This document shows positions 8,862-17,775 of a stretch of DNA of 34,561 bases, one piece after another. The position numbers were made by a program, and so were the translations under genes. The notes beneath the pieces were generated by a model, which saw only the letters and a program-made list of their open reading frames with translations, had not been told where the DNA came from and did no database searches. The DNA is taken from assembly GCA_016780765.1 (NCBI GenBank), contig JADHLH010000017.1, forward strand, positions 1 to 34,561, written 5' to 3'. Within the stretch, counting starts at the first letter, position 1, and the number at the start of each line of letters is the position of its first letter. Source of the stretch: Alphaproteobacteria bacterium (GTDB lineage: Bacteria > Pseudomonadota > Alphaproteobacteria > Puniceispirillales > Puniceispirillaceae).

Positions 8862-8914
8862 TATTATAGGACAGGAACGGAGTCAAGAATATGCAGGTGC
8901 TGCAGGGTCTGTCC

Positions 8915-8986
8915 GGGCCAGAAGGAGGGCCACCGGGCTGGCCAGAGGGCGGGCCAGAGGGCGAGCCACCGGGCGGACCAGAGGAC
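8915..8986 (+). repeat. 12-nt degenerate tandem repeat, about 6 units, between the imuA and M20 amidohydrolase genes
   Basis: gggccagaagga / gggccaccgggc / tggccagagggc / gggccagagggc / gagccaccgggc / ggaccagaggac. Confidence 0.88.
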
Positions 8987-9049
8987 AAGCCGACAAGCAA
9001 GGCAGCAGGCGAACAGGCAGATGGGCCGGCTTACCGGCATATCTCCATG

Positions 9050-9081
9050 AAAAAACCCCCGCTGCCAGGCAACGGAGGTTC
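9050..9081 (-). terminator. Rho-independent terminator of the M20 amidohydrolase gene
   Basis: Minus strand AACCTCCGTTGC-CTG-GCAGCGGGGGTTTTTT: 12-bp stem with two G-U pairs followed by a U-run. Confidence 0.75.
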
Positions 9082-9121
9082 AGGATCAGGCATGTCGCCC
9101 GAAATTTTCAACAGATCAGGA

Positions 9122-10291
9122 TCAGCGCGCCAGCTCGCTCTCGGCAAGCTGCACCCAATAGCTGGCGCCAACCGGCAACATCTCGTCATTGAAGTCATAG
9201 CGCGCGTTATGCAGCATGCCGTCTGCCGGTGCCGGGCCAGACCCAAGCCAGATATAGCATCCGGGCTTTTCCTCCAGCATGTATGAGAAATCCTCACCAG
9301 CAAGCATTGGCTCGATGTCCCGGTCCACATTATCGCTGCCAATCACCCCGCCCATAATCTGCGCGGCGCGCTCCGCCTCGGCTGCGTGATTGACCGTCGC
9401 CGGATATCCGTGCGTCCAGTCCATTTCAATTGAACAATTATAGGTCTTCGCCATTGTTTCAGTGATTTCGTGAATGGCCTCACGCAACAGAGTCCGCGTA
9501 TCCTTCAGAAAAGATCTTGCCGTACCGGCAATGCGCACTGTATCGGCGATCACATTCTTTGCCGTTCCTGCCTGAAAAATAGTTACTGACACCACCGCCG
9601 AATCCACCGGTCCGACACGCCGTGAGACAATTGTCTGCAGCGACTGGACGATGGCCGCACCGCAAGGGATCGGATCAATACATAAATGCGGCTGTGCTGC
9701 GTGCCCGCCGCGACCGGTGATTGTCATGTCAAACTGGTCGGCATTCGCCATACAGACACCATCATGCACACCAGCCGAGCCCATATCCATATGCGGCATG
9801 TTGTGCATGCCCCATACAGTCTGCATATCGAACTCACGGAACAGACCGTCCTCGATCATCGCACGGCCACCACCGCCGCCTTCTTCGGCTGGCTGGAAAA
9901 TCACATAGACAGTGCCGTCGAAATTCCGTGTTTCGGCCAGATGCTGCGCTGCACCAAGCAGCATGGTTGTGTGGCCGTCATGCCCGCACGCATGCATGCG
10001 ATTGGGGATTTTGGATGCATGCGCGAATTCATTCAGTTCCTGCATCGGCAGCGCATCGATATCCGCCCGCAGCCCGATCGCCCTGTCGCTGTCGCCGCGG
10101 CCACGAATCACCCCGACGACACCAGTTTTGCCCATGCCCCGATGCACTTCAATGCCAAAGCTGTCCAGCTTTGCCGCGATAAAGTCCGAGGTCCACACCT
10201 CTTCATAGCAAATTTCAGGGTGCTGATGCAGCTCTCGGCGCCATTCAGTCAGTTCGTCCTTACGCTCGGCAAGCGAATTGATCACGGGCAT
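9122..10291 (-). CDS. M20 family amidohydrolase (hippurate/N-acyl-amino-acid hydrolase-like)
   Basis: LRADIDALPMQE, RMHACGHDGHTTMLLGAA, FQPAEEGGGGGRAMIEDG, MLAGEDFSYMLEEKPGCYIWLG. Confidence 0.92.
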   Translation of the reverse strand: MPVINSLAERKDELTEWRRELHQHPEICYEEVWTSDFIAAKLDSFGIEVHRGMGKTGVVGVIRGRGDSDRAIGLRADIDALPMQELNEFAHASKIPNRMHACGHDGHTTMLLGAAQHLAETRNFDGTVYVIFQPAEEGGGGGRAMIEDGLFREFDMQTVWGMHNMPHMDMGSAGVHDGVCMANADQFDMTITGRGGHAAQPHLCIDPIPCGAAIVQSLQTIVSRRVGPVDSAVVSVTIFQAGTAKNVIADTVRIAGTARSFLKDTRTLLREAIHEITETMAKTYNCSIEMDWTHGYPATVNHAAEAERAAQIMGGVIGSDNVDRDIEPMLAGEDFSYMLEEKPGCYIWLGSGPAPADGMLHNARYDFNDEMLPVGASYWVQLAESELAR

Positions 10292-10615
10292 AGTTTCTGT
10301 CCTCTTGATGCAAACTTACTGACTGATGTTCCGACGCTGCGGCTGGCACGTCAAGGTCGCTTTAGGCGGCTTTGGCACGTACCTTTGCGACGCTTTGTCA
10401 CCGCTGCCATCACTGCGATTTTTCTGTTACTGTTCTTGACAAGGTTCTGGGGGGAGCTGCCGGTCGGTCGCTTGCGGCCGGCCGGTACACCACGGGTGTC
10501 GGCACGGGTTTATCCTAGGTCGGCACAAGAACAGGAAAAATCCCCTCTGAATTGCAGATTGGCCTAGTCCTGACGGACATCATGCAGACCCGGTCGCACA
10601 GGGTTTGCATTGTCC

Positions 10616-10655
10616 TGAAGTGACCTGTCCTGTCGTGGTTGATCATGAAGTGACC
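10616..10655. promoter_or_regulatory. Direct repeat TGAAGTGACC (2 copies, 30-bp period) upstream of soxB; candidate regulator site
   Basis: Exact 10-mers at 10616-10625 and 10646-10655, 74 bp upstream of the soxB start. Confidence 0.35.
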
Positions 10656-10728
10656 GGCCGCAATAGAAACACAACGGATGATTCGGCATTGGTGCCCGCG
10701 CCTGCCGGTTTCCAGCAGGTGAGTTAGC

Positions 10729-12027
10729 ATGGCGTCAGAACAGCCAGATCGCGGCCTACGCGGCCTGCCGGGAGGCAAATCCCGGTATTCCGGTTTTGCC
10801 CTCGCGCGAAACGCGATGAATTATCATCAGGACTGGCAGCGCGCCTGGCGCGATGCCGCGCCAAAAAGCGAATATGATGCTGTCATTATCGGCGGTGGCG
10901 GCCACGGGCTCGCAACTGCCTACTATCTGGCGGCAGTCCACGGCCTGACCAATATCGCGGTTGTCGAAAAGGGCTGGCTTGGTGGCGGCAATACAGGCCG
11001 AAACACCACAATCATCCGGTCAAATTACCTGTGGGATGAAAGCGCCGCCATCTATGAACATGCCCTGAAGCTGTGGGAAGGCATGTCGCAGGACCTGAAC
11101 TTCAACGTGATGTTCAGCCAGCGCGGCGTTCTGACCATCGCACATTCCGAACATGAACTGCGCGAAATGTCACGCCGTGTGCACGCCATCCGCCTGAACG
11201 GGATTGATTCCGAAATTCTGGGCCCCGACGAGATCAAGTCATTCGTCCCGATCATCAATATCGACCAGTCGATCCGGTATCCGGTGATGGGCGGCTTTCT
11301 GCAAAAGCGGGGCGGTACCGCGCGCCACGACGCGGTGGCATGGGGATATGCCCGCGCTGCCGATGATCTTGGTGTGGATATTATCCAGAATTGCGAGGTG
11401 ACAGGCCTGCGCCGGACTGGCCGCCGGATCGTTGGCATTGAAACCACCCGCGGCTTTATCAAAACCCGCAAGGTTGGCTGTGTGACAGCCGGTCATTCCA
11501 GCGTGATGGCGGCTATGGCGGATATTCGCCTGCCGCTGGCCAGCCGTCCATTGCAGGCGCTTGTGTCCGAGCCGATCAAGCCGGTGCTGGATACAGTGAT
11601 CATGTCAAATGCCGTTCACATGTATATTAGCCAGTCCGACAAGGGCGAGATGGTGCTTGGTGCCGGCGTCGACAAATACAACTCATATGCCCAGCGCGGG
11701 TCGTTCCCGGTGCCTGAACATATGATTGCAGCGGCGGTTGAGTTGTTTCCGGTATTGTCGCGCTTGCGGATGCTGCGCCATTGGGGCGGCATCGTTGATA
11801 CCTGTCCGGACGCCTCGCCAATCATTTCGAAGACAGATGTGGACGGGCTTTATTTCAATTGCGGCTGGGGCACAGGTGGATTCAAGGCAACGCCCGGGTC
11901 CGGCCATGTCTTTGCTGACCTGATCGCCAATGACCGTCCGAACAAGATCGCTGCCCCCTATTCGCTGGACCGCTTCCAGACCGGCCTGTTGATCGACGAA
12001 CACGGCGCTGCCGGTGTGGCCCACTGA
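10729..12027 (+). CDS. soxB: Sarcosine oxidase beta subunit
   Basis: [53 protein letters not shown]; first gene of a soxBDAG cluster. Confidence 0.95.
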   Translation: MASEQPDRGLRGLPGGKSRYSGFALARNAMNYHQDWQRAWRDAAPKSEYDAVIIGGGGHGLATAYYLAAVHGLTNIAVVEKGWLGGGNTGRNTTIIRSNYLWDESAAIYEHALKLWEGMSQDLNFNVMFSQRGVLTIAHSEHELREMSRRVHAIRLNGIDSEILGPDEIKSFVPIINIDQSIRYPVMGGFLQKRGGTARHDAVAWGYARAADDLGVDIIQNCEVTGLRRTGRRIVGIETTRGFIKTRKVGCVTAGHSSVMAAMADIRLPLASRPLQALVSEPIKPVLDTVIMSNAVHMYISQSDKGEMVLGAGVDKYNSYAQRGSFPVPEHMIAAAVELFPVLSRLRMLRHWGGIVDTCPDASPIISKTDVDGLYFNCGWGTGGFKATPGSGHVFADLIANDRPNKIAAPYSLDRFQTGLLIDEHGAAGVAH

Positions 12028-12048
12028 CGTGACCGAGGGAGACAAGAC

Positions 12049-12429
12049 ATGCTGCTGATCAACTGCCCGCATTGTGGTCCTCGCGAAGAAAGCGAATTCA
12101 GCTGTGGCGGCGAGGCCCATATTGCCCGCCCACTGGCCGAAAACACGCTCACCGACGCGGCCTTTGCCGATTATCTGTTCCTGCGTGACAATCCAAAGGG
12201 CCTGTTCCTTGAGAGATGGCGTCACGCCGCCGGGTGCCGGCGCTGGTTCAACATGGCACGCGATACGGTGACCCACGAAATTATCGAGATTTATCCGATG
12301 GGCAGCCTGCCGAAGACCAAAGCCGGAAAGGTAGCGCATGCAGCCAGCTGGCGTCGTGAAACTGCTGCCGAGGCGGCTGCCAAGCCAGCCAAAGCCAAAG
12401 CACCACGCGCAAAGAAGGAAAATGGTTGA
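12049..12429 (+). CDS. soxD: Sarcosine oxidase delta subunit
   Basis: MLLINCPHCGPREESEFSCGGEAHIARP...LFLERWRHAAGCRRWFNMARDTVTHEI; position in sox operon. Confidence 0.95.
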   Translation: MLLINCPHCGPREESEFSCGGEAHIARPLAENTLTDAAFADYLFLRDNPKGLFLERWRHAAGCRRWFNMARDTVTHEIIEIYPMGSLPKTKAGKVAHAASWRRETAAEAAAKPAKAKAPRAKKENG

Positions 12430-15400
12430 TGGGTTTTTTCAGTAAAACACCCGCGCCACAAATCGTGCGCCTTGCAACGGGTGGTCGGGTGAACCGCACC
12501 AAGCCGCTGACATTCACCTTTGACGGAAAAACCTGTCAGGGCTTTGCAGGGGATACGCTTGCCTCGGCCCTGCTTGCCAACAATATCCATCTTGTCGGCC
12601 GATCCTTCAAATATCACCGGCCCCGCGGCATCATGGCCGCCGGTGCGGAAGAGCCGAATGCACTGGTACGTGTTGGTCGCGGCAATTTGGCAGAGCCCAA
12701 CCTGCGCGCATCCCAGGTCGAACTCTATGACGGTCTTTACGCTGAAAGCCAGAACCGCTTTCCGTCGCTGAAAGCCGATGTCGGCGCGGTCAATTCGCTG
12801 ATGTCGCGCTTTTTCCCGGCCGGATTCTATTACAAGACGTTCATGTGGCCAGCCTCGATGTGGATGACCTATGAGCATGTGATTCGACGCGCTGCCGGTC
12901 TTGGACGGGTTGCCGACGATCACGATGATCCTGACCGCTACGAAAAAACAAATGCGCATTGCGATATTTTGATTGCCGGCGGCGGGGCTGCCGGTCTGAT
13001 GGCTGCGCTTGCCGCGGCGCGCAGTGGTGCGCGTGTTATTCTGGCTGATGAGCAGAATGAATTCGGTGGCTGGATGCTGGCCGAAGGCGATGTCACGATT
13101 GAGGGCGGCTCACCCGCTGACTGGGTAGCTGGCATCATTGCCGAACTTGCCGCGATGCCGGATGTGACGCTGCTGCCGCGTACAACTGTATTTGGATATA
13201 TGGACCATAATTATCTGACGCTGACCGAACGCGTTACCGACCATCTTGCGGTGCGGCCATCCCATCTGCCACGCCAGCGCATGTGGAAGGTTCGCGCCCG
13301 TCAGGTGGTGCTGGCACAAGGGGCGCATGAACGCCCGCTGGTCTTTTCCGGCAATGATCTGCCGGGCGTGATGCTGTCCGGGGCCGTTCGTACCTTTATT
13401 AATCGCTACGGCGTTGTTCCGGGCAATCGCTGCGTTGTCTTCACCAATAATGATGATGGCTACCGCACAGCGCTGTCCCTGCAACAAGGTGGTGCAGAAG
13501 CGGTGATCGTCGATCTGCGGCATGAGGTGCGCAGTGCGCTGATCAAGATGGCAAAGGAAGCCGGCATTTGCATCATGACGGGTCATGCCGTCACCATTGC
13601 CAGCGGCACACAGCGTATCGCCCGTGTTGAAATCTCGCCTGTCAACGAAGATGCCACCCGCGTTCTTGATGATCCTGTTCATATGGATTGTGATCTGCTG
13701 GCCATGTCTGGCGGCCTGTCACCTGCTGTTCACCTGCATTCACAGGCACGTGGCAAGCTGGCCTGGGATGAAGAACTGCTGTGCTTCAAGCCGAAGTCGG
13801 TTCACGAGGCCTGCTTCAACGCCGGTGCCTGCAATGGCGTTTTTGGTCTGGCAAAAGCCATGGCGGACGGGCTGAAGGCCGGGGCTGCCGCCGTGCGGGC
13901 CTGCGGTCTGGATGCTGGCGATCATCTGCCGCCGGTCGTGACCGCGCCGCCGCAGAACTGGCGACCGATGCCCGCGTGGAAAATTCCAAACGGCCAGCCC
14001 GAAGGTGAAGGGCCCAAGGCGTTTGTCGACTTCCAGAACGATGTGACCGCGTCTGACGTAAAGCTGGCGGTGCGCGAAGGGTACCAGTCGGTCGAACATG
14101 TAAAGCGCTATACCACACTTGGCATGGCCACCGATCAGGGCAAGACATCGAATATCAACGGTCTGGCCATTCTTGCCGATGCCCTTGGCGATGAGATTCC
14201 GAACGTCGGCACCACCACATTCCGCATGCCGTATACGCCAGCGAATTTTGGTGCCATTGCTGGCCGCGATATTGGCAATCTGTTTGACCCGACGCGCCTT
14301 ACCCGCATGGATGACTGGCACCGTGCCCACGGCGCCACCTTCGAACATGTCGGCCAGTGGATGCGCGCCTGGTATTACCCGCAGACTGGCGAAAGCATGC
14401 AGGAAGCGGTCAACCGCGAAGTGCTCGCCGCGCGGACAACAGCCGGCCTTTTGGATGCCTCCACCCTTGGCAAGATCGATATTCAGGGCCCCGATGCAGC
14501 CGAGTTTCTGAATCGTATCTACACCAATGGCTGGTTAAAGCTTGGCATTGGCAAATGCCGTTATGGGCTGATGCTGAAAGATGACGGCATGGTGATGGAT
14601 GATGGCGTCACAACACGGCTTGGCGAGAATCACTTCCACATGACAACCACCACGGGCGGGGCTGCCGGTGTACTGGACTGGCTGGAGGAATGGCAGCAGA
14701 CGGAATGGCCGGACCTGAAAGTCTATCTGACTTCGGTGACCGAGGAATGGTCCGTTGCCACCCTCTCCGGCCCGAACGCGTCAAAGATCCTCAAAGCGGC
14801 CGGTATCGATATCTCGCTTGATCCGGCGGATTTTCCGTTCATGTCGATGCAGGATGCACATATCGCCGGCCTGCCAGTGCGGATATTCCGCATTTCATTT
14901 ACCGGCGAACTGTCCTTCGAGATCAATATCCGGGCGCGTCATGGCCTTGCCCTCTGGCAGTTGCTGATGAACGCCGGTCGCGATCATGGTATCACCCCTT
15001 ACGGTACCGAGGCCATGCATGTCCTGCGGGCAGAAAAAGGATTTATCATCGTTGGTCAGGAAACCGACGGGTCGGTAACGCCGCACGACCTTGGCATGGA
15101 CTGGATCGTGTCCAAAACCAAGCCTGATTTCATCGGCAAACGTGCCCTTGCACGCGCATCGATGAGTGACGACAATCGCAAACAGCTTGTTGGCCTTGTC
15201 ACCCGCGACCGGAAAAGGGTTATTCCGGAAGGTGCGCATGCCGTGCTGGAACCCAATCAACCCATGCCGATGGAGATGTTGGGCCAGGTGACATCATCCT
15301 ACTATTCGCCGAATGTTGGCGGGTCAATTGCCATGGCAATGCTGAAAGGCGGGCGCAGCCTGAAGGGCGGCACTGTCTATCTGCCGATGCTGGATGGCGA

Positions 15401-15467
15401 TATGATAGAGGCAGATGTGGTTGATCCAATCTTCTTCGACCCCAACGGAGATCGTATAAATGGCTGA
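12426..15467 (+). CDS. soxA: Sarcosine oxidase alpha subunit
   Basis: GRVNRTKPLTFTFDGKTCQGFAGDTLASALLAN, FAD/NAD motif DILIAGGGAAGLMAALAAARSGARV, C-terminal GcvT-like domain. Preferred ATG at 12429. Confidence 0.96.
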   Translation: MMGFFSKTPAPQIVRLATGGRVNRTKPLTFTFDGKTCQGFAGDTLASALLANNIHLVGRSFKYHRPRGIMAAGAEEPNALVRVGRGNLAEPNLRASQVELYDGLYAESQNRFPSLKADVGAVNSLMSRFFPAGFYYKTFMWPASMWMTYEHVIRRAAGLGRVADDHDDPDRYEKTNAHCDILIAGGGAAGLMAALAAARSGARVILADEQNEFGGWMLAEGDVTIEGGSPADWVAGIIAELAAMPDVTLLPRTTVFGYMDHNYLTLTERVTDHLAVRPSHLPRQRMWKVRARQVVLAQGAHERPLVFSGNDLPGVMLSGAVRTFINRYGVVPGNRCVVFTNNDDGYRTALSLQQGGAEAVIVDLRHEVRSALIKMAKEAGICIMTGHAVTIASGTQRIARVEISPVNEDATRVLDDPVHMDCDLLAMSGGLSPAVHLHSQARGKLAWDEELLCFKPKSVHEACFNAGACNGVFGLAKAMADGLKAGAAAVRACGLDAGDHLPPVVTAPPQNWRPMPAWKIPNGQPEGEGPKAFVDFQNDVTASDVKLAVREGYQSVEHVKRYTTLGMATDQGKTSNINGLAILADALGDEIPNVGTTTFRMPYTPANFGAIAGRDIGNLFDPTRLTRMDDWHRAHGATFEHVGQWMRAWYYPQTGESMQEAVNREVLAARTTAGLLDASTLGKIDIQGPDAAEFLNRIYTNGWLKLGIGKCRYGLMLKDDGMVMDDGVTTRLGENHFHMTTTTGGAAGVLDWLEEWQQTEWPDLKVYLTSVTEEWSVATLSGPNASKILKAAGIDISLDPADFPFMSMQDAHIAGLPVRIFRISFTGELSFEINIRARHGLALWQLLMNAGRDHGITPYGTEAMHVLRAEKGFIIVGQETDGSVTPHDLGMDWIVSKTKPDFIGKRALARASMSDDNRKQLVGLVTRDRKRVIPEGAHAVLEPNQPMPMEMLGQVTSSYYSPNVGGSIAMAMLKGGRSLKGGTVYLPMLDGDMIEADVVDPIFFDPNGDRING

Positions 15468-16071
15468 CGCAAGCCCGCAAATCCGTCTTCCCGGGCGCAA
15501 CGCGCTGTCAGGTCGCCCCGCAATCACGCATGCCAATCAGGATGGCGGCAAGCCGGGCCTTGTCATTGAAGAACTGGTTCATCTCGGCAAACTGAATATC
15601 CGCGGGGCCGCAGATATTCTGCCGGGCATAACAGCGCAGACTGGCTGCCAGTCACTTCCCGAAAACAACCGGTTTGTGACCATTGGCGAACGCCACCTGG
15701 CCTGGCTTGGCCCGGATGAATATCTGTTGCTGTGCGAAGCTGGTCGTGAAGATGAAATTCAGACGCGTCTACGGCAGGATTTCGAGGGTATCCACGCCGC
15801 CGTCACAAACGTGACCGACGGCCTGTGCGCACTCGGTATTCGCGGCGGTTCAGTCCGCAAGGTGCTTGCCAAAGGCTGCGCCCTTGATCTTCATGAAGAG
15901 GTGTTTGCGGCCGGCCAGTGTGCGCAGTCATTGCTGTCGCATGCGGGCATCACCCTGCTGGCAACCGGCGAGACGCGTTTCGTTCTCGTTTGTCGCACCA
16001 GCTTTGCCCCCTATGTGGTGGACTGGCTGGTGGATGCCGCGCTTGAATATGGTGTCAGCTATCGCACCTAG
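15460..16071 (+). CDS. soxG: Sarcosine oxidase gamma subunit
   Basis: Small GcvT-like subunit (RFVTIGERHLAWLGPDEYLLLCEAG), overlaps the soxA 3' end by 8 nt. Confidence 0.9.
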   Translation: MADASPQIRLPGRNALSGRPAITHANQDGGKPGLVIEELVHLGKLNIRGAADILPGITAQTGCQSLPENNRFVTIGERHLAWLGPDEYLLLCEAGREDEIQTRLRQDFEGIHAAVTNVTDGLCALGIRGGSVRKVLAKGCALDLHEEVFAAGQCAQSLLSHAGITLLATGETRFVLVCRTSFAPYVVDWLVDAALEYGVSYRT

Positions 16072-16112
16072 ACCGGTCTTGGCAAGCCGCCGCACACCGG
16101 TGCACATTTCTT

Positions 16113-16143
16113 AAAAAGCCCGGTCGATACGGGGCCTTTTTAT
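16113..16143. terminator. Bidirectional terminator between soxG and the MttB-like gene
   Basis: aaaaagcccggtcgatacggggccttttta: imperfect GC stem flanked by A and T runs between convergent genes. Confidence 0.7.
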
Positions 16144-16160
16144 TTGTTTCAAAAGCCGGC

Positions 16161-17711
16161 TCAGAATTCTGAATCTGGCAGCTCTTCCATTCTTTTGCCG
16201 ATGAAATCACGCAGCCCGTCATTGATTGAGGGGTCCAGCGCTGGCGCCTCAAATGAATCCAGCATCTTCACGGCGCGGTCGCGCCCGCGCTCATGACTTT
16301 CGACCGATCCCTCTGACGACCATTGTTCAAAGGTGGTGTTGTCAGCCAATTCGGACCGCCAGAATGCGGATTCGAAATTAGCCTGTGTATGCGATGACCC
16401 AAGGAAATGTTTGCCCGGTCCTGTTTCGCGCAAGGCATCCATTGCCTGCCCGTTTTCCGAAACATCAATCCCGTTCACGACATCCTGCATCATTGTCAGC
16501 TGATCGGCATCCAGTATCAGCTTGGCGTAATCGGCGACGAGTCCGCCTTCCATCCAGCCACCGGCATGCAGGACAAAATTCACCCCGCCCATCACCGTCG
16601 GCATGATTGTATTGGCCGATTCATAAGCCGCCTGCGCATCAGCTGTCTTGGCAGCGGTCAATGACCCGCCAGACCGGAACGGCACACCAAGGCGGCGGGC
16701 CAGTTTTGCACATCCCAGCAGAACCTTTGCAGGCTCAGGCGTGCCGAAAGTCGGCGCACCTGTCTGCATCGACATGGAACTGGCAAAGCTGCCAAACACC
16801 ACTGGTGCACCCGGGCGCACCAGCTGTGTAAAGGCAATGCCGCTCATCGCTTCGGCCAATGTCTGTGCCAGCGTACCGGCAACCGACACCGGCGACATGG
16901 CACCAGCCAGAATGAACGGGGCAGTGATCACCGCCTGATTATGACGCGCATATACTTTCAGTGCGCCCAGCATCATCGCGTCCCATGTCATCGGCGAATT
17001 GGCATTGATCAGGCTGATCGACACAGTGTTGTTTTCAACAAATTCGTCACCGAACAGGATCTTCGACATATCGACCGTATCCTGCGCACGCGATGGCGCT
17101 GTCACCGAACCCATATACGGTTTGTCAGACAGCGACTGATGCGCGTAGATCATTTCCAGATGTCGTTTTGTCACCGGCAGATCGACAGGCTCGCACACCG
17201 TACCGCCAGAGTGGTGAAAGCCCGGCAGCATGTAGACAAGCTTCACAAAATTGCGGAAATCCTCAATGGTGGCATAGCGGCGCTCATTCTGCAGATCGCG
17301 CACGAAAGGCGGTCCGTAAACAGGTGCAAACACCATGTTGTTGCCGCCAATCTCGACTGATCGTTCGGCATTGCGGGCATGCTGGGTAAAGCTGGACGGC
17401 GCTGTTTCACACAGCTTGCGCGCCAGTCCTCTGGGAAAATGTACGCGCTCCCCCTTGATATCGCATCCGGCGTCGCGCAGCAGCTCGAGCGCCTCGGCAT
17501 CCTCCAGAAAATCGATACCGATCTCTTCAAGGATGGTTTCAGCATTCGCCTCGATAATCTCGGCAGCTTCATCGGTCAGTATATCGACAGGTGGTATGCC
17601 GCGGGTGATATAAGGCGACGCCGCAACGCCGCCACCGCTGCGCATTTGACGGCGCGCATCGCGTCCGCCACCACGCCGCCCGCGCCGTTGTGCCGTTTCT
17701 GTTTCCGCCAT
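16161..17711 (-). CDS. Trimethylamine methyltransferase (MttB/COG5598) superfamily protein, non-pyrrolysine type
   Basis: MttB-family features (IIEANAETILEEIGIDF, FAPVYGPPFVRD, SLINANSPMTWD, GAMSPVSVAGTLAQTLAEAM); 516-aa ORF with no internal TAG. Confidence 0.9.
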   Translation of the reverse strand: MAETETAQRRGRRGGGRDARRQMRSGGGVAASPYITRGIPPVDILTDEAAEIIEANAETILEEIGIDFLEDAEALELLRDAGCDIKGERVHFPRGLARKLCETAPSSFTQHARNAERSVEIGGNNMVFAPVYGPPFVRDLQNERRYATIEDFRNFVKLVYMLPGFHHSGGTVCEPVDLPVTKRHLEMIYAHQSLSDKPYMGSVTAPSRAQDTVDMSKILFGDEFVENNTVSISLINANSPMTWDAMMLGALKVYARHNQAVITAPFILAGAMSPVSVAGTLAQTLAEAMSGIAFTQLVRPGAPVVFGSFASSMSMQTGAPTFGTPEPAKVLLGCAKLARRLGVPFRSGGSLTAAKTADAQAAYESANTIMPTVMGGVNFVLHAGGWMEGGLVADYAKLILDADQLTMMQDVVNGIDVSENGQAMDALRETGPGKHFLGSSHTQANFESAFWRSELADNTTFEQWSSEGSVESHERGRDRAVKMLDSFEAPALDPSINDGLRDFIGKRMEELPDSEF

Positions 17712-17775
17712 GGATTACCCTTTCATGGTCACGGACACCTGTTTCATCGTCACAGATGCCGGTGCGACATATCTG

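Noticed and set aside
16161-17711. Pyrrolysine-containing MttB
   Set aside because: The ORF is continuous with no in-frame TAG, so it belongs to the non-Pyl branch of the superfamily; no pyl genes seen.
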